A stretch of DNA of 64,000 bases, taken from positions 1 to 64,000 of the forward strand of contig NZ_PPRU01000004.1 in NCBI RefSeq assembly GCF_002902285.1, read 5' to 3'. The notes beneath the pieces are model-generated. The model was given only the letters and a program-made list of their open reading frames with translations, was not told where the DNA came from and did not search any database. Origin of the DNA: Staphylococcus simulans. GTDB lineage: Bacteria > Bacillota > Bacilli > Staphylococcales > Staphylococcaceae. The translations under genes were made by a program, and so were the position numbers. This document shows, piece by piece, positions 44,941-57,623 of the stretch. How positions within the stretch are numbered: position 1 is the first letter of the stretch; the number at the start of each line of letters is the position of its first letter.

Positions 44941-45118
44941 AATAATTGTCCTCCTAATAATAACTGCGTGTTGAGTTGCTTTTTAAAAAATCAATGTTAC
45001 GATTCAAAGCTCAGATAATTTCAGATTGTTGATTTCGTTTCGACTTTGCTTCTATATCTAGTAACACAATAAGTTTCCGGGGCTTATCGTGGGGTGATAT
45101 AAAACAATACCGCATATA
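44941..45118 (-). ncRNA. candidate L13 autoregulatory leader
   Basis: The rplM messenger begins about 170 bases before the ATG. The leader has GC-rich elements in an AT-rich context (CACCCCACGATAAGCCCCGG, then TTATTGTGTTACTAG) that could form the conserved core of the Firmicutes L13 leader. I infer the class from position and length; I could not align it to the family model. Confidence 0.5.
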
Positions 45119-45147
45119 ATCGTATAATTTATTAGTGTATTTGTCAA
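45119..45147 (-). promoter_or_regulatory. rplM promoter
   Basis: On the minus strand TTGACA (45142-45147), 17 bp, TACGAT (45119-45124). It lies directly behind the truA stop codon. Confidence 0.75.
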
Positions 45148-45153
45148 TACGAA

Positions 45154-45957
45154 TCAGTCATTTTGCAATGATTTTTTGCGATGAATTTTTATATCTGAAC
45201 CAAAATCTTGTATCAGTGATTCTGGTGATAAATATATCTTTTCTAAATACAATCCTTCTGCGGGTGCAGTGAACGGTACTTGATTACGATCTTTCGCTTC
45301 TAATAAGCCTGGAACTTCGTCTGGTGATCGCTTACCTTTACCGACTTCGATTAAAAACGCGACTAACACACGTACCATATTATATAGAAAACCAGAGCCA
45401 GTCACAACATAGTCAAAGCCATTTTTTGTTTTAATAATTTCACTTTGATAAAGCGTACGCTCTTTACTTTCTACTTCGGTCTTTTGTGAACAAAATCCTG
45501 TAAAATCATGCGTACCGATAAATTGTTGTGCTGCTTGATTCATTTTATCTAAATCTAAGTCATAATCATTATAAGTTTTTAAACCGCTCATAAAAACATC
45601 GCGATGCGCACCTTGATACACCATATAACGATATCGCTTTCCTACGCAGTCATAGCGGCAATGAAAGTCGTCATCGACGATTGATACCTCTTTGACATAA
45701 ATGTCGTCAGGCAGTGCGCTATTCATCGCATATTGCCATTGCTTAGGTGCGATATCTAGTTCTGTATCAAAATGGAAATATTGTTCCATCGCATGCACCC
45801 CTCTATCTGTTCTGCTTGAAGGATGGATACGTACATGACGCTTATGCATACGTTTTAAAATCTTCTCAAATTGTTGTTGCACGGTTCTACCGTGCTGTTG
45901 AATCTGAAAGCCTAAGAAGTTGCTTCCTTGATACGCTATATTAACTAAAATACGCAC
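45154..45957 (-). CDS. truA: tRNA pseudouridine(38-40) synthase
   Basis: A 267-residue TruA-family enzyme. The catalytic aspartate is Asp51 in [10 protein letters not shown]. It isomerises uridines 38-40 in the tRNA anticodon arm. The start is GTG. It is four bases behind ecfT and is probably part of the ecf transcript. Confidence 0.95.
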   Translation of the reverse strand: MRILVNIAYQGSNFLGFQIQQHGRTVQQQFEKILKRMHKRHVRIHPSSRTDRGVHAMEQYFHFDTELDIAPKQWQYAMNSALPDDIYVKEVSIVDDDFHCRYDCVGKRYRYMVYQGAHRDVFMSGLKTYNDYDLDLDKMNQAAQQFIGTHDFTGFCSQKTEVESKERTLYQSEIIKTKNGFDYVVTGSGFLYNMVRVLVAFLIEVGKGKRSPDEVPGLLEAKDRNQVPFTAPAEGLYLEKIYLSPESLIQDFGSDIKIHRKKSLQND

Positions 45958-45961
45958 ACGT

Positions 45962-46768
45962 CTACACTCCTAAATATTTTAATACAAATAATATAACCGC
46001 AATTGGAATCAATGAACCGATAAGCAAAGTATCTTTCCAATGCCATTCTAATTTACGGAAACTTGTACGTTTTGATTTTACATCATATCCACGTACTTCC
46101 ATCGCAATTGCTAAATCTTCTGCACGTTGAAAGGCAGAAATAAATAGTGGAATCAGTAATGGAATAAATGCTTTGATTCTTTGTCCCATTGAACCTGAAC
46201 TGATTTCAGATCCTCGTGATTTTTGCGCTAAAATAATTTTATCTAACTCTTCCATTAACGTTGGGATGAAACGTAGCGCAATGGACATCATCATGCTTAA
46301 TTGTTGTACAGGGACTTTTACAACTTTAAGCGGCGATAAAATTTTATCAAAGGCATCTGTTAATGCGATCGGATTCGTTGTTAAAGTCATAATCGTTGAA
46401 GCCATCATAATGAACATCAACCGCATAGATATAAAGATCCCTTCTTTGATACCACCTGAATCAATCGAAATAAATTTCCAGCTGAACAACGTCGTTCCGC
46501 CTTTAGTTAAAAACAAATGCATTAAAAACGTAAAAATTAAAAAGAACAGTATTGGGGTTAAGCCTTTTAATAAATAAAACAGCTTGATTTTACCACAATA
46601 CATAAATATCAATAACACTAACAACATCCACCCATACATCGGGAAGCTATGACAGAAAAAGACTAAGACAATATAGAAAAAGACAAATGCTAATTTAGCT
46701 CTAGGATCCATACGATGTACTATCGAATCCAGAGGTAAATAGCGACCAATGATAAATTTATTTTTCAT
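45962..46768 (-). CDS. ecfT: ECF transporter transmembrane component EcfT
   Basis: A 268-residue integral membrane protein, the shared T unit of the energy-coupling factor module that couples ATP hydrolysis to different vitamin-binding S units. The two Ala-Arg-Gly-like signatures appear as AQKSRGSEI and AMEVRGYDV. The ATG at 46766-46768 after GGGAGTGG is used; it overlaps the ecfA2 end by 11 bases. No S component gene is in the window. Confidence 0.92.
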   Translation of the reverse strand: MKNKFIIGRYLPLDSIVHRMDPRAKLAFVFFYIVLVFFCHSFPMYGWMLLVLLIFMYCGKIKLFYLLKGLTPILFFLIFTFLMHLFLTKGGTTLFSWKFISIDSGGIKEGIFISMRLMFIMMASTIMTLTTNPIALTDAFDKILSPLKVVKVPVQQLSMMMSIALRFIPTLMEELDKIILAQKSRGSEISSGSMGQRIKAFIPLLIPLFISAFQRAEDLAIAMEVRGYDVKSKRTSFRKLEWHWKDTLLIGSLIPIAVILFVLKYLGV

Positions 46769-47618
46769 TTCGCTGCCACTCCCTATAGAGTTCAATAAAC
46801 TCTTCGTCAGTTAATGCTGTATCAGATAGTTTAGTCTGATGTTTGTGTTCAAAGTCTCTTTGTAGTTGCACAATGTCTGGTAAATCCAATGAATAATCAT
46901 TAATACGCTCGGAATCACTGAATAATGCTCTTGGTGTCCCCTCATATACAAGCGTTCCTTTTTGTAAGACTTTAATACGATCTGCATATTGTGCAACGTC
47001 ATTCATGTCATGAGTTACCAATACGATAGTCTTTCCTTCCTGCTGCAACTGTTTTAGTAAACCCATCACTTGCTTTCGACTGTGTGGATCTAAGCCTGCT
47101 GTCGGTTCATCTAACACAATGATGTCTGGATCCATCGCAAGAATTGAAACAATCGCAATTTTACGCATTTGTCCTCCAGACATTTGAAAGGGTGATTTGT
47201 TCATCACATCGCGATCAAAACCTAATTTCATCAGTAAGCGATATGCATAGTCCTTTACCTTGTCTAAGTTCATATTGAAATTTTTGGGACCGAACAGAAT
47301 CTCACGCTCTACACTATCTTCAAAGAGTTGTGATTCTGGAAATTGAAAGACAAGCCCTACACGTTGTCTCATAGGGCGAATCGCTTTATCCTTAGTCTTT
47401 GCCTTCAGAATTAAATCATCAAGCGCTACGGTGCCGTAAGAGGGCTTTAACAAGCCATTAAAATGTTGGATTAATGTAGATTTGCCTGAACCTGTCTGAC
47501 CAATAATCGCATAATAATGTCCTGGTTCAAACTCTGTATTGATTTGATGTAATGCTTCATATTCAAAAGGTGTGCCTTTTTGGTACACATATGTGACGTC
47601 GTTAAATTTTATACTCAT
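46758..47618 (-). CDS. ecfA2: ECF transporter ATPase EcfA2
   Basis: A 286-residue ABC ATPase. Walker A is GQTGSGKST, the Q-loop FQFPESQLF, the signature [11 protein letters not shown] and Walker [12 protein letters not shown]. It pairs with EcfA1 to power vitamin uptake by EcfT and its S units. Its start overlaps the ecfA1 end by four bases. Confidence 0.94.
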   Translation of the reverse strand: MSIKFNDVTYVYQKGTPFEYEALHQINTEFEPGHYYAIIGQTGSGKSTLIQHFNGLLKPSYGTVALDDLILKAKTKDKAIRPMRQRVGLVFQFPESQLFEDSVEREILFGPKNFNMNLDKVKDYAYRLLMKLGFDRDVMNKSPFQMSGGQMRKIAIVSILAMDPDIIVLDEPTAGLDPHSRKQVMGLLKQLQQEGKTIVLVTHDMNDVAQYADRIKVLQKGTLVYEGTPRALFSDSERINDYSLDLPDIVQLQRDFEHKHQTKLSDTALTDEEFIELYREWQRNEK

Positions 47619-48421
47619 AAACGTGCCACCAGTGCATCATATGTCAGAAACTCAGACGGGTTACCAAGCAATGAATTAATGCGCATTGGAAATGGTAAAT
47701 CTAAACCTATTTCTGTTAATGATGCTCCTTTCTCAAAAATTGCTTCTGGTGTACCTTTTTCATACACCTCTCCACGATTCATCACAATCATATAATCTGA
47801 ATCTAATGTTTCAGTTAAATCATGTGTAATCGAAATAATCGTTACATTTTTTTCAGTGTTCAAATGTCTGACCAGCTGCATCAGCGATTGTTTGCCTTCA
47901 GGATCTAACATAGATGTGGCTTCATCTAAAATAATCACATCAGGACTTAAAACTAATACACCAGCAATCGCAACACGTTGTTTTTGTCCGCCTGATAAGG
48001 CTTGTGGTTCATGATTGCGTTGCGCATACATTTCAACTTCTTTTAATACTTGCGGGACAGCTTGATGCATTTCTTCATAAGGGACTTCGAAATTTTCTAA
48101 ACCGAATGCGACATCATATTGAACTGTAGAGCCCACAAATTGGTTCTCAGGATTTTGAAAGACTATGCCTAGGTGTTGACGAATCTCTGCTAAATTATCA
48201 GCTGTCATTGGTTGACCGTTTACAAGAATTTCCCCTTTTTGAAACGGCATCATACCCATCATCAGTTTTGCGATGGTAGATTTACCTGAACCATTATGAC
48301 CGACAATAGAGGTCCATTTACCTTTAGGGATATTAAATGATAGATTTTTTAATGTGAACCATTCGTCGCCTTGGTATTGAAATGACACGTCATTAAATTC
48401 AATAATGTTCTCTGTGTTCAA
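47615..48421 (-). CDS. ecfA1: ECF transporter ATPase EcfA1
   Basis: A 268-residue ABC ATPase. Walker A is GHNGSGKST, the signature [11 protein letters not shown] and Walker [12 protein letters not shown]. The frame is open to 48505 but has no ribosome binding site there. A TTG at 48419-48421 behind AAGGGACAG gives the usual EcfA1 length. First gene of ecfA1-ecfA2-ecfT-truA. Confidence 0.92.
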   Translation of the reverse strand: MNTENIIEFNDVSFQYQGDEWFTLKNLSFNIPKGKWTSIVGHNGSGKSTIAKLMMGMMPFQKGEILVNGQPMTADNLAEIRQHLGIVFQNPENQFVGSTVQYDVAFGLENFEVPYEEMHQAVPQVLKEVEMYAQRNHEPQALSGGQKQRVAIAGVLVLSPDVIILDEATSMLDPEGKQSLMQLVRHLNTEKNVTIISITHDLTETLDSDYMIVMNRGEVYEKGTPEAIFEKGASLTEIGLDLPFPMRINSLLGNPSEFLTYDALVARL

Positions 48422-48458
48422 TATGACTCTGTCCCTTCTGTTTATTTTCACTCTACTT

Positions 48459-48487
48459 ATTGTACATGAATATACGATATGTGTATA
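48459..48487 (-). promoter_or_regulatory. candidate ecfA1 promoter
   Basis: On the minus strand TATACA (48482-48487), 17 bp, TACAAT (48459-48464), about 40 bases before the TTG start. The -35 is weak. Confidence 0.4.
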
Positions 48488-48505
48488 TCCAAGACTATGT
48501 ATCAA

Positions 48506-48586
48506 AAGCCCCTGTACCTAAAGAGAGTAAAGGGGCTTCGAAATAAAAAAGCGCGCACCCCATTCAATAATTGAGTTCACGCTTTA
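48506..48586 (-). terminator. terminator region after rplQ (two hairpins)
   Basis: On the minus strand AAAGCG...CGCTTT (48548-48553 with 48580-48585), followed by TTTTTATTT, is the better candidate. A second hairpin AAGCCCCT/AGGGGCTT (48506-48513 with 48531-48538) follows. Together they probably end the alpha operon transcript before ecfA1. Confidence 0.55.
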
Positions 48587-48696
48587 AAAAATATTAAGTT
48601 CTGTGAATGGGGTACTCTGAGCTAGACAATATTTGTATGTGGCAAACATTATCGTTGCACTCATTTGCTTTATATATTCATAAGTTCAGTGTGTTT

Positions 48697-48770
48697 ACTT
48701 GTACAATGATAAGCGCACAATGTCATCACCATCGTGTGCTTCTACTTATCATCGTTGCTTTGTTACAAGT
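48697..48770 (-). other. long imperfect hairpin between rplQ and ecfA1
   Basis: Paired segments nest in order: ACTTGTA/TACAAGT at the ends, ATGATAAG/CTTATCAT, then GCACA/TGTGC. The 360-base gap between ecfA1 and rplQ (48422-48781) otherwise holds only the terminators and a candidate promoter. Any role, such as transcript stability or processing, is unknown. Confidence 0.55.
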
Positions 48771-48781
48771 TAAAGTTGGAA

Positions 48782-49150
48782 TTAAACGAATTCGATAATT
48801 GCTGCTTCAGCACCGTCTCCGCGACGAGGACCTACTTTAAGTACACGAGTGTATCCGCCTTGGCGTTCTGTGTAACGAGGAGCAATTTCACCGAATAATT
48901 TTTGTAAAGCTGTTTGTGTAGTTTCATCTTCGTTTAAGATTTCAACATCACGAACGATTCTAGCTGCTTGACGACGTGAAGCTAAATCTCCTTTTTTACC
49001 TAAAGTGATTAATTTATCAACCACACCGCGTAATTCTTTAGCGCGAGCTTCAGTTGTTTCAATACGCTCATTAACGATTAATGAAGTAGCTAAGTCACGT
49101 AACATTGCTTTACGTTGATCAGATGTACGACCTAATTTTCTGTAACCCAT
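48782..49150 (-). CDS. rplQ: 50S ribosomal protein L17
   Basis: A 122-residue 50S protein near the exit tunnel. It starts [16 protein letters not shown] and keeps the bacterial block [12 protein letters not shown] at its end. It follows rpoA by 22 bases and closes the alpha operon. Confidence 0.97.
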   Translation of the reverse strand: MGYRKLGRTSDQRKAMLRDLATSLIVNERIETTEARAKELRGVVDKLITLGKKGDLASRRQAARIVRDVEILNEDETTQTALQKLFGEIAPRYTERQGGYTRVLKVGPRRGDGAEAAIIEFV

Positions 49151-49172
49151 GAGTTAACCTCCTTTACCTTTA

Positions 49173-50117
49173 TCAATCTTCTTTTCTTAGACCTAAACCT
49201 AAGTCTTCAAGTTTGTATTTTACTTCTTCTAAAGATTTACGACCTAAATTACGTACTTTCATCATATCTGCTTCAGATTTGTCAGCCAATTCTTGAACGC
49301 TGTTGATGCCTGCACGTTTTAGACAGTTATAAGAACGTACTGATAAGTCTAATTCTTCGATAGACATTTCAAGTACTTTTTCTTTTTGATCTTCTTCTTT
49401 CTCAATCATGATTTCAGCGTTTTTCGCTTCATCAGTGAGTCCAACAAAGATGTTCAAGTGTTCAGTCATAATTTTTGCTGCTAATGAAACTGATTCTTGT
49501 GGAGTGATTGATCCATCAGTCCATACATCTAATGTTAATTTATCAAAGTCACTGCTTTGACCTACACGAGTATTTTCTACTGTATAGTTAACTCTTTCTA
49601 CTGGTGAGTATAAAGAGTCTACTGGTATAACACCAATTGGTAAATCACTAGTATTATTTTGTTCAGCTAATGCGTAACCTCTACCCTTATTCGCAACAAG
49701 ACGGATTTTTAAATGTCCACCTTTAGCAACTGTAGCAATTTTAAGCTCTGGGTTTAAAATTTCAACATCACTATCATGAGTAATGTCAGCTGCAGTTACT
49801 TCGCCTTCATCTTTAACATCGATTTCTAATGTTTTATCTTCTTCAGAATAAATTTTAAGAGCTAGTTTCTTAATATTCATAATGATTGTAGATACGTCTT
49901 CAACCACATTTTCAATTGCTGAGAATTCGTGTAGAACTCCCTCAATTTCGATGTACTTAACGGCTGCACCTGGTAATGAAGATAGTAGGATACGACGTAA
50001 GGAGTTTCCTAGCGTAGTGCCATAGCCACGTTCTAGTGGTTCAACAACAAACTTACCGAATTTAGCATCTTCACTAATTTCAATTGTCTCAATTCTAGGT
50101 TTTTCAATTTCTATCAT
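49173..50117 (-). CDS. rpoA: RNA polymerase alpha subunit
   Basis: A 314-residue subunit. The N-terminal domain (about 1-228) dimerises and nucleates polymerase assembly; the C-terminal domain (about 245-314, block [19 protein letters not shown]) contacts UP elements and activators. It is in the usual place between rpsK and rplQ. Confidence 0.98.
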   Translation of the reverse strand: MIEIEKPRIETIEISEDAKFGKFVVEPLERGYGTTLGNSLRRILLSSLPGAAVKYIEIEGVLHEFSAIENVVEDVSTIIMNIKKLALKIYSEEDKTLEIDVKDEGEVTAADITHDSDVEILNPELKIATVAKGGHLKIRLVANKGRGYALAEQNNTSDLPIGVIPVDSLYSPVERVNYTVENTRVGQSSDFDKLTLDVWTDGSITPQESVSLAAKIMTEHLNIFVGLTDEAKNAEIMIEKEEDQKEKVLEMSIEELDLSVRSYNCLKRAGINSVQELADKSEADMMKVRNLGRKSLEEVKYKLEDLGLGLRKED

Positions 50118-50206
50118 TATTTACATATCCTCCTTGGTTACGTCGACTTATAAGATACAGTTTATCTTAGTGATCTGCGGAAAATAACTATTTCTTGACA
50201 ATAATA

Positions 50207-50596
50207 TTATACGCGACGACGTTTTGGCGGACGGCAACCGTTATGAGGTACTGGAGTAACGTCTCTAATAGCTGTTACTTCTAAACCTGCTGATTGCAAT
50301 GCACGGATAGCTGATTCACGGCCTGGACCAGGTCCTTTTACTGTTACTTCTACAGATTTTAAGCCATGTTCCATAGCTGCTTTTGAAGCAGTTTCTGAAG
50401 CCATTTGTGCTGCGAATGGTGTAGATTTTTTAGAACCTTTGAAACCAAGCGCACCTGCTGATGACCATGATAATGCGTTACCAAATTCATCAGTGATTGT
50501 TACGATTGTATTGTTGAAAGTTGAACGAATGTGAGCCACACCGTTTTCAACATTCTTTTTCACTCTGCGTTTACGAGATACTTGTTTACGTGCCAT
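50207..50596 (-). CDS. rpsK: 30S ribosomal protein S11
   Basis: A 129-residue protein of the 30S platform, next to the E-site and anti-Shine-Dalgarno helix. Conserved block [13 protein letters not shown] and basic tail [11 protein letters not shown]. It follows rpsM by 22 bases. Confidence 0.97.
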   Translation of the reverse strand: MARKQVSRKRRVKKNVENGVAHIRSTFNNTIVTITDEFGNALSWSSAGALGFKGSKKSTPFAAQMASETASKAAMEHGLKSVEVTVKGPGPGRESAIRALQSAGLEVTAIRDVTPVPHNGCRPPKRRRV

Positions 50597-50618
50597 TAAT
50601 ATTTTCCTCCTTTACCTA

Positions 50619-50984
50619 TTATTTTTTCTTGTTAGCTACAGTTTTAACTGGGCCTTTACGTGTACGAGCATTGTTTTTAGTTTTTTGACCGCGAACTGGT
50701 AAGCCACGACGGTGACGGATACCACGGTAAGATGAGATTTCCATTAAACGTTTGATGTTTAAGTTTTGCTCACGACGTAAGTCACCTTCTACTTTGTAGC
50801 TGTCTACAACTTCACGAAGACGACCTAATTCATCGTCAGTTAATTCGTTAGTACGAGTTTGTGGAGAAACTCCAGCTTCTGCTACGATTTTTTCAGCAGT
50901 TGATTTACCAATACCGTAAATATAAGTTAATGAAATTACAACGCGTTTTTCGCGTGGAATATCGACTCCTGCAATACGTGCCAT
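50619..50984 (-). CDS. rpsM: 30S ribosomal protein S13
   Basis: A 121-residue 30S head protein that makes the B1 bridges with the 50S subunit. Blocks [10 protein letters not shown] and [15 protein letters not shown] are intact, and the tail is lysine-rich. Confidence 0.97.
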   Translation of the reverse strand: MARIAGVDIPREKRVVISLTYIYGIGKSTAEKIVAEAGVSPQTRTNELTDDELGRLREVVDSYKVEGDLRREQNLNIKRLMEISSYRGIRHRRGLPVRGQKTKNNARTRKGPVKTVANKKK

Positions 50985-51006
50985 ATTATTTTACACCTCT
51001 CTTTTA

Positions 51007-51153
<147 letters not shown>

Positions 51154-51372
51154 TTATTTATAACGATAAGTGATTCTTCCGCGAGTTAAATCATACGGAG
51201 ACATTTCTACTGTTACTTTGTCGCCAGGTAGAATACGAATATAATTCATTCTAATTTTACCACTCACATGTGCTAAAATTTCATGACCATTTTCTAATTC
51301 TACTTTAAACATTGCATTTGGTAAAGTATCTGTTACTGTACCTTCTAATTCAATTACATCTTGTTTTGCCAT
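51154..51372 (-). CDS. infA: translation initiation factor IF-1
   Basis: A 72-residue OB-fold protein starting [11 protein letters not shown] that blocks the A-site during initiation. The 188-base gap before it, back to adk (51373-51560), contains a hairpin TTCAACAT/ATGTTGAA at about 51535-51560 and nothing else I can name; adk and infA may thus be partly uncoupled. Confidence 0.97.
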   Translation of the reverse strand: MAKQDVIELEGTVTDTLPNAMFKVELENGHEILAHVSGKIRMNYIRILPGDKVTVEMSPYDLTRGRITYRYK

Positions 51373-51560
51373 TAGAACAATTCCCCCTTTTGCATTATTA
51401 GTTAATGTCTATTGGAAAATGTTAGACATACTGCCCTTGTATCATTACGTTGAACAAAAATCGGGAATCATTATCGTTATGCTGTCACTCATAATTCGTT
51501 AGGCTGAGAGACAAACAATATCAGACTGCCTTCATTCAACATACAAGCAGCAATGTTGAA

Positions 51561-52220
<660 letters not shown>

Positions 52221-52227
52221 CTACAAA

Positions 52228-53520
52228 TTATCTACCACCAAAGCCTTTATATTCTTTTTGGTTAACTTGTGCTTCCAAGCTCTTCATAGTTTCGATTGCA
52301 ACACCGATAACGATCAATAAGCTTGTACCGCCGACTTGAATCGATTGCGGTAAGTTCATAAATTTAGTAGCAAGAATCGGTAAAATAGCGATAACTGCTA
52401 AGAAGATAGAACCTACAAAAGTTAAACGATATAAAACTTTGGTAATATACTTTTTAGTTTTTTCACCAGGTCTGATACCCGGTACATAACTGCCTTGTTT
52501 CTTAAGGTTGTCAGCCATTTTTTCTGGATTAACTTGAACAAATGCATAGAAATAAGTGAATGCAATGATCAAGATAATATAAATTACCATTCCGATGTTA
52601 CTTGATGGATTGGCTGTATTGGCAATTTGCTGCGCCCAGTCAGCTTTAGGGAAGAACATTGTTAATGTTCTCGGTAACAAGAAGAATGCCATAGCAAAGA
52701 TAACCGGGATAACCCCTGCTGAGTTAACTTTCAACGGCAAATACGTTGCATTTCGTCCTAAACGCTGAGCGGATTGTTTTTTCGCATATTGAATAGGTAT
52801 CTTACGAACAGCTTGTAATACGTACACAGCACCCATTGTTAGTAAAATCAAACCAATAACTAGCCCTGCTACTTGCAACCATGCGATTGTTGTATCACTT
52901 TGCCCTACAAAGGCTTGTTGATAGAACTGAATCAGTGATGATGGCAAAGTAGACAAGATACCGGCGAAGATAATAATGGAAATACCATTACCTACACCAT
53001 ATTGTGTTATCTGTTCACCTAACCATAATAAGAAAGCTGTTCCTGCTGTTAATACAATTGCAATCAACAAATAACTCATAGGTGAAGGATCAACAATCAA
53101 TGCACCTTTAAGATAGTTATTGAATTGGAATGCCATCCCTATTGATTGGATGAATGCCAAAAGTATCGCAAAATAGCGCGTAACGTTGTTTAGTTTCTTA
53201 CGACCAACGTCACCTTGTTTGGCCCATTCTGTAAACTTAGGAACTATATCCATTTGCAATAACTGCATAACGATTGAAGCAGTGATGTAGGGCATAATAC
53301 CCATTGCAAAAATGGAAAAGTTCTTCAAGGCTCCCCCACCGAATGTATTCAATAGATCAGTGACACCTTGAGAACCTTGTTGACTTTCAAACGCTGCTGG
53401 ATTGACTCCAGGCGCTGGTATATAAGTACCTATTTTAAAAATAACTAGCATTGCGAGCGTAAAAAAGATCTTGTTTCGCACTTCTTTTGTTTTAAAGAAG
53501 TTTACGAATGTGTCAAACAT
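52228..53520 (-). CDS. secY: preprotein translocase subunit SecY
   Basis: A 430-residue protein with ten membrane helices, the channel of the Sec translocon. The plug/pore start [16 protein letters not shown] segment after helix 1 and the C-terminal cytosolic loops are as expected. Its start overlaps the last base of rplO. Confidence 0.97.
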   Translation of the reverse strand: MFDTFVNFFKTKEVRNKIFFTLAMLVIFKIGTYIPAPGVNPAAFESQQGSQGVTDLLNTFGGGALKNFSIFAMGIMPYITASIVMQLLQMDIVPKFTEWAKQGDVGRKKLNNVTRYFAILLAFIQSIGMAFQFNNYLKGALIVDPSPMSYLLIAIVLTAGTAFLLWLGEQITQYGVGNGISIIIFAGILSTLPSSLIQFYQQAFVGQSDTTIAWLQVAGLVIGLILLTMGAVYVLQAVRKIPIQYAKKQSAQRLGRNATYLPLKVNSAGVIPVIFAMAFFLLPRTLTMFFPKADWAQQIANTANPSSNIGMVIYIILIIAFTYFYAFVQVNPEKMADNLKKQGSYVPGIRPGEKTKKYITKVLYRLTFVGSIFLAVIAILPILATKFMNLPQSIQVGGTSLLIVIGVAIETMKSLEAQVNQKEYKGFGGR

Positions 53521-53960
53521 TAGATCACCTCGTGTGCTCCACCTTTAGCATCAATTGCTTCAGCTGCAGATGCAGAGAATTTATGTGCTTTTACTGTTAA
53601 TTTTTTCTCTAGAGAACCATTACCTAATACTTTGATACCCGCTTTTGCGTTTTTAACTACGCCTGTTTCGATTAAAAGTTCAGGAGTAACTTCTGTACCT
53701 TCTTCAAAACGGTTTAATTGGTCTAAATTCACAACTGCGTATTCTTTACGGTTGATGTTTGTGAAACCGCGTTTAGGGATACGACGGAATAATGGTAATT
53801 GACCACCTTCGAAACCTGGTCTTACTTTACCACCTGAACGTGCTTTTTGACCTTTTTGACCACGTCCACTTGTTTTACCATTACCTGTAGCAGCACCACG
53901 ACCTACGCGGTTGCGTTCTTTACGTGATCCTTCTGCTGGATGTAAATCATGTAATTTCAT
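53520..53960 (-). CDS. rplO: 50S ribosomal protein L15
   Basis: A 146-residue late-assembly 50S protein. The glycine/arginine-rich N-terminal extension ([22 protein letters not shown] within 34-56) threads into 23S rRNA. It precedes secY without a gap. Confidence 0.97.
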   Translation of the reverse strand: MKLHDLHPAEGSRKERNRVGRGAATGNGKTSGRGQKGQKARSGGKVRPGFEGGQLPLFRRIPKRGFTNINRKEYAVVNLDQLNRFEEGTEVTPELLIETGVVKNAKAGIKVLGNGSLEKKLTVKAHKFSASAAEAIDAKGGAHEVI

Positions 53961-53987
53961 TACGGCACCTCCTTATATATTATCTAA

Positions 53988-54173
53988 TTATGCGTCTAAT
54001 TCTTCAACTTTTAGCAAGTGACTTACTTTGTTCACTTGTCCACGGATAGCTGGGTTGTCTTCTACAACTACTGTAGAGTTAGTTTTTTTCAAACCTAATG
54101 CTTCAACAGTTTTACGTTGTGTTTCTGGACGACCAATAACACTACGTGTGAGGGTAATTTGTAATTTAGCCAT
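53988..54173 (-). CDS. rpmD: 50S ribosomal protein L30
   Basis: A 61-residue protein of the short bacterial L30 type, starting [14 protein letters not shown]. Binds 23S rRNA near 5S. It lies between rpsE and rplO. Confidence 0.97.
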   Translation of the reverse strand: MAKLQITLTRSVIGRPETQRKTVEALGLKKTNSTVVVEDNPAIRGQVNKVSHLLKVEELDA

Positions 54174-54189
54174 TATTCATTTTCCCTCC

Positions 54190-54690
54190 TTAATTGTATA
54201 ATTCTTCTACTGATTTGCCGCGTAATTTCGCAACTTCTTCAGCACTTTTTAGATTTTCTAAACCATTGATTGTAGCACGAACCATGTTAATTGGTGTGTT
54301 AGAACCTAATGACTTACTTAAGATATCAGTGATACCTGCTAACTCTAATACGGCACGAACTGGTCCACCGGCGATAACCCCAGTACCAGGTGCTGCTGGT
54401 TTCAATAATACACTTCCTGAACCGAAACGGCCAGTGATTGTGTGTGGTGTTGTACCTTCAACACGGTTTACAGATACTAATTCTTTTTTAGCAGCTTCTA
54501 CCGCTTTTTTGATCGCTTCTGGTACCTCTTGTGCTTTACCTGTACCGAATCCAACACGACCATTTTTGTCTCCAACTACTACTAATGCAGTGAAACGGAA
54601 ACGACGTCCACCTTTTACAACTTTCGCAACACGGTTAATCGTAACAACGCGTTCTTCAAATTCTTTGTTTTCTTCATCTCTGCGAGCCAT
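54190..54690 (-). CDS. rpsE: 30S ribosomal protein S5
   Basis: A 166-residue protein of the 30S neck, important for decoding fidelity. The loop [13 protein letters not shown] near 21-33 is where spectinomycin-resistance mutations fall in other bacteria; nothing unusual is seen in it. Confidence 0.97.
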   Translation of the reverse strand: MARRDEENKEFEERVVTINRVAKVVKGGRRFRFTALVVVGDKNGRVGFGTGKAQEVPEAIKKAVEAAKKELVSVNRVEGTTPHTITGRFGSGSVLLKPAAPGTGVIAGGPVRAVLELAGITDILSKSLGSNTPINMVRATINGLENLKSAEEVAKLRGKSVEELYN

Positions 54691-54711
54691 TATTTGTCCC
54701 TCCTTTTATGA

Positions 54712-55074
54712 TTAAAATTCTAAGCCATTTTCACGTGCTGCATCTGCTAATGCTTTAACACGTCCATGGTATAAGTAACCTCCACGGTCGAAGACGATTG
54801 CAGTGATACCTTTATCAACTGCTTTCTTAGCGATTACTTCGCCCACTTTGGCTGATAATTCAACTTTTGAACCAGTTTCATTTTCGAAATCTTTATCTTG
54901 AGTTGATGCTTGAGCTAAAGTTACGCCTTTAGTATCATCAATGATTTGTGCATAGATGTGTTTGTTAGAACGATATACGTTTAAACGTGGTTTTTCAGAA
55001 GTACCAGTTAAGTTAGTACGTACACGTGCATGTCTTTTTAAGCGTACTTTATTTTTATCAATTTTGCTGATCAT
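54712..55074 (-). CDS. rplR: 50S ribosomal protein L18
   Basis: A 120-residue 5S-rRNA-binding protein with a basic N-terminus ([12 protein letters not shown]) and the conserved end [17 protein letters not shown]. It precedes rpsE by 21 bases. Confidence 0.97.
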   Translation of the reverse strand: MISKIDKNKVRLKRHARVRTNLTGTSEKPRLNVYRSNKHIYAQIIDDTKGVTLAQASTQDKDFENETGSKVELSAKVGEVIAKKAVDKGITAIVFDRGGYLYHGRVKALADAARENGLEF

Positions 55075-55106
55075 GCTTTATTCTCCTTTCTTTAGAGAGT
55101 TATTTA

Positions 55107-55643
55107 TTATTTACCAGTTTTACCTTCTTTACGACGAACATATTCGCCTTGGTAACGGATACCTTTACCTTTATAAGGTTCTGGTGGTCTTACGGCACGG
55201 ATTTTAGATGCTGTAGCACCAACTAATTCTTTAGAAATACCTTCAACTTTAACTGTTGTGTTTTTCTCAACTGTGAATGTGATACCATCTTCTGGTTTGA
55301 ATTCAACTGGGTGAGAATAACCAACGTTAAGTACTAAGTTGCTACCTTGCAATTGTGCACGGTAACCAACACCGATAAGTTCTAAAGTTTTTTCGAAACC
55401 TTTAGCTACACCTTGTACCATATTGTTAATTAACGCACGAGTTGTTCCATGAACTGTTCTGTCTTTTTGAGAATCAGATGGACGTACAACTTCTAATGTG
55501 TTGTCTTCTAATTTGTAAGTCATGCTAGAATCCATAGTACGTGATAATTCACCTTTAGGACCTTTTACTGTAACTGTATTACCTTTGATGTCTACTGTAA
55601 CATCGCTAGGAATTTCAATAATTTTCTTACCTACACGGCTCAT
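55107..55643 (-). CDS. rplF: 50S ribosomal protein L6
   Basis: A 178-residue protein with two L6 domains, beside the factor-binding site and sarcin-ricin loop. The C-terminal block [11 protein letters not shown] is intact. Confidence 0.97.
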   Translation of the reverse strand: MSRVGKKIIEIPSDVTVDIKGNTVTVKGPKGELSRTMDSSMTYKLEDNTLEVVRPSDSQKDRTVHGTTRALINNMVQGVAKGFEKTLELIGVGYRAQLQGSNLVLNVGYSHPVEFKPEDGITFTVEKNTTVKVEGISKELVGATASKIRAVRPPEPYKGKGIRYQGEYVRRKEGKTGK

Positions 55644-55668
55644 TTACGGGCACCTCCTTAATTATTTA

Positions 55669-56067
55669 TTACCAAACGTATGCTAATACTTCTCCGCCTA
55701 CGTTACGTTTTCTTGCTTCTCTGTCAGTTACGATACCTTCAGATGTTGAAACTAATGCGATACCTAAACCGTTTAATACTTTAGGTACTTCGTCAGCTTT
55801 AGCATAGACACGTAAACCTGGTTTAGAAATACGTTTTAAGCCTGTGATAACGCGTTCGTTGTTTTGACCATATTTAAGGAATAAACGTAAAACACCTTGT
55901 TTATCATCTTCTACGAACTCAACGTTTTTAATGAAACCTTCATTTTTAAGGATTTCAGCAATTTGTTTTTTAATATTTGACGCAGGCAACTCGATTTTTT
56001 CATGACGCACCATGTTTGCGTTTCTTACACGAGTTAGCATATCTGCGATTGGATCTGACATTGTCAT
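55669..56067 (-). CDS. rpsH: 30S ribosomal protein S8
   Basis: A 132-residue primary 16S-binding protein. Conserved [14 protein letters not shown] at the start and [14 protein letters not shown] near the end. In other bacteria S8 represses the spc operon by binding its messenger. Confidence 0.97.
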   Translation of the reverse strand: MTMSDPIADMLTRVRNANMVRHEKIELPASNIKKQIAEILKNEGFIKNVEFVEDDKQGVLRLFLKYGQNNERVITGLKRISKPGLRVYAKADEVPKVLNGLGIALVSTSEGIVTDREARKRNVGGEVLAYVW

Positions 56068-56099
56068 AGATTGTTGCCTCCTTTCAAGACTCTCTTTAA

Positions 56100-56285
56100 T
56101 TACCAGCTAGCTTTACGAACGCCAGGGATTTGACCTTTATAAGCTAATTCACGGAAACAGATACGGCATAATTTAAATTTGCGGTATACAGAATGTGGGC
56201 GTCCACAGCGTTCACAACGAGTGTATTCGCGCACTGGGAATTTTTGCTTTTTAGCTTGTTTTACAACCATTGATTTTTTAGCCAC
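56100..56285 (-). CDS. rpsN: 30S ribosomal protein S14, type Z
   Basis: A 61-residue zinc-binding form. Cys24, Cys27, Cys40 and Cys43 (CERC...CRIC) hold the zinc. Staphylococci often carry a zinc-free S14 copy elsewhere; it is not in this window. Confidence 0.97.
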   Translation of the reverse strand: MAKKSMVVKQAKKQKFPVREYTRCERCGRPHSVYRKFKLCRICFRELAYKGQIPGVRKASW

Positions 56286-56311
56286 TTAATTAGCCTCCTT
56301 TATATTAGAGC

Positions 56312-56851
56312 TTACTTTTGAAATGGCATACCGAATTGAGTTAACAATGCACGGGCTTCTTCGTCAGTGTTAGCAGTTGTAACAATAACGATATCCATTC
56401 CTCTTACTTTACTTACTTTATCATAATCGATTTCTGGGAAAATTAATTGTTCTTTGATACCTAATGTGTAGTTACCGCGACCGTCGAATGCTTTTTTAGA
56501 AACACCATGGAAGTCACGTACACGTGGTAATGATACTGAGATTAATTTATCAAGGAATTCATACATTCTTTCTCCGCGAAGAGTAACTTTTGCTCCGATT
56601 GGCATACCTTCACGTAAACGGAATGTTGCTACTGATTTTTTAGCTTTTGTGATTAATGGTTTTTGACCTGTAATTAATGTTAACTCTTCAACAGCATTGT
56701 CTAATACTTTAGAGTTTTGAACAGCGTCACCTACACCCATGTTCACAACGATTTTATCGATTTTAGGTACTTCCATTACTGAACTATAGTTGAATTCTTT
56801 CATTAAGTTCTCAGTAACTTCTGTATTGAATTTTTCTTTTAAACGGCTCAA
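56312..56851 (-). CDS. rplE: 50S ribosomal protein L5
   Basis: A 179-residue protein that binds 5S rRNA and forms bridge B1b with S13. The longer open frame begins at 56869, but AAGGAGG seven bases before the TTG at 56849-56851 marks the start (reading LSRLKEKFN). Confidence 0.96.
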   Translation of the reverse strand: MSRLKEKFNTEVTENLMKEFNYSSVMEVPKIDKIVVNMGVGDAVQNSKVLDNAVEELTLITGQKPLITKAKKSVATFRLREGMPIGAKVTLRGERMYEFLDKLISVSLPRVRDFHGVSKKAFDGRGNYTLGIKEQLIFPEIDYDKVSKVRGMDIVIVTTANTDEEARALLTQFGMPFQK

Positions 56852-56876
56852 AGTGGATCCTCCTTTCAACTAGTTA

Positions 56877-57194
56877 TTAATTATTAGATTTGATTTCTTC
56901 GCCTGATTTTTTAGCGATACGAACTTTTTTACCATCAACAAATTTGTAACCTACACGAGTTGGTTCATTTGTTTTTGGGTCCAATAATTGTACGTTAGAA
57001 ACATGAATAGCTGCTTCAGTTTCTAAGATTCCACCTTCTGGATTAAATTGAGTCGGTTTTTGGTGCTTTTTAATGATGTTCACACCTTCCACAACGACAC
57101 GGTCTTTTTTAGGTTCTGTTGCTTGTACAACACCTGTTTTACCTTTATCTTTACCTGAGATAACGATTACGTTGTCACCTTTTTTGATATGCAT
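56877..57194 (-). CDS. rplX: 50S ribosomal protein L24
   Basis: A 105-residue KOW-motif protein ([16 protein letters not shown] near 6-21), one of the two proteins that start 50S assembly. It follows rplN by 32 bases. Confidence 0.97.
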   Translation of the reverse strand: MHIKKGDNVIVISGKDKGKTGVVQATEPKKDRVVVEGVNIIKKHQKPTQFNPEGGILETEAAIHVSNVQLLDPKTNEPTRVGYKFVDGKKVRIAKKSGEEIKSNN

Positions 57195-57226
57195 GTGGGC
57201 ACCTCCTTAGATTTTATTTATTAACA

Positions 57227-57598
<372 letters not shown>

Positions 57599-57623
57599 TT
57601 AAACCTCCCTTATCTTTAAATGA

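Noticed and set aside
48607..48798. A 63-codon plus-strand frame between ecfA1 and rplQ
   Set aside because: No ribosome binding site; it is created by the arms of the long hairpin and runs into rplQ antisense.
51373..51560. A missing methionine aminopeptidase gene (map) between adk and infA
   Set aside because: The gap is only 188 bases with no remnant; as far as I recall, staphylococci lack map at this site.
54194..54715. A 173-codon plus-strand frame over rpsE
   Set aside because: A shadow frame of a highly expressed ribosomal gene with biased codons; no similarity and no start signal.
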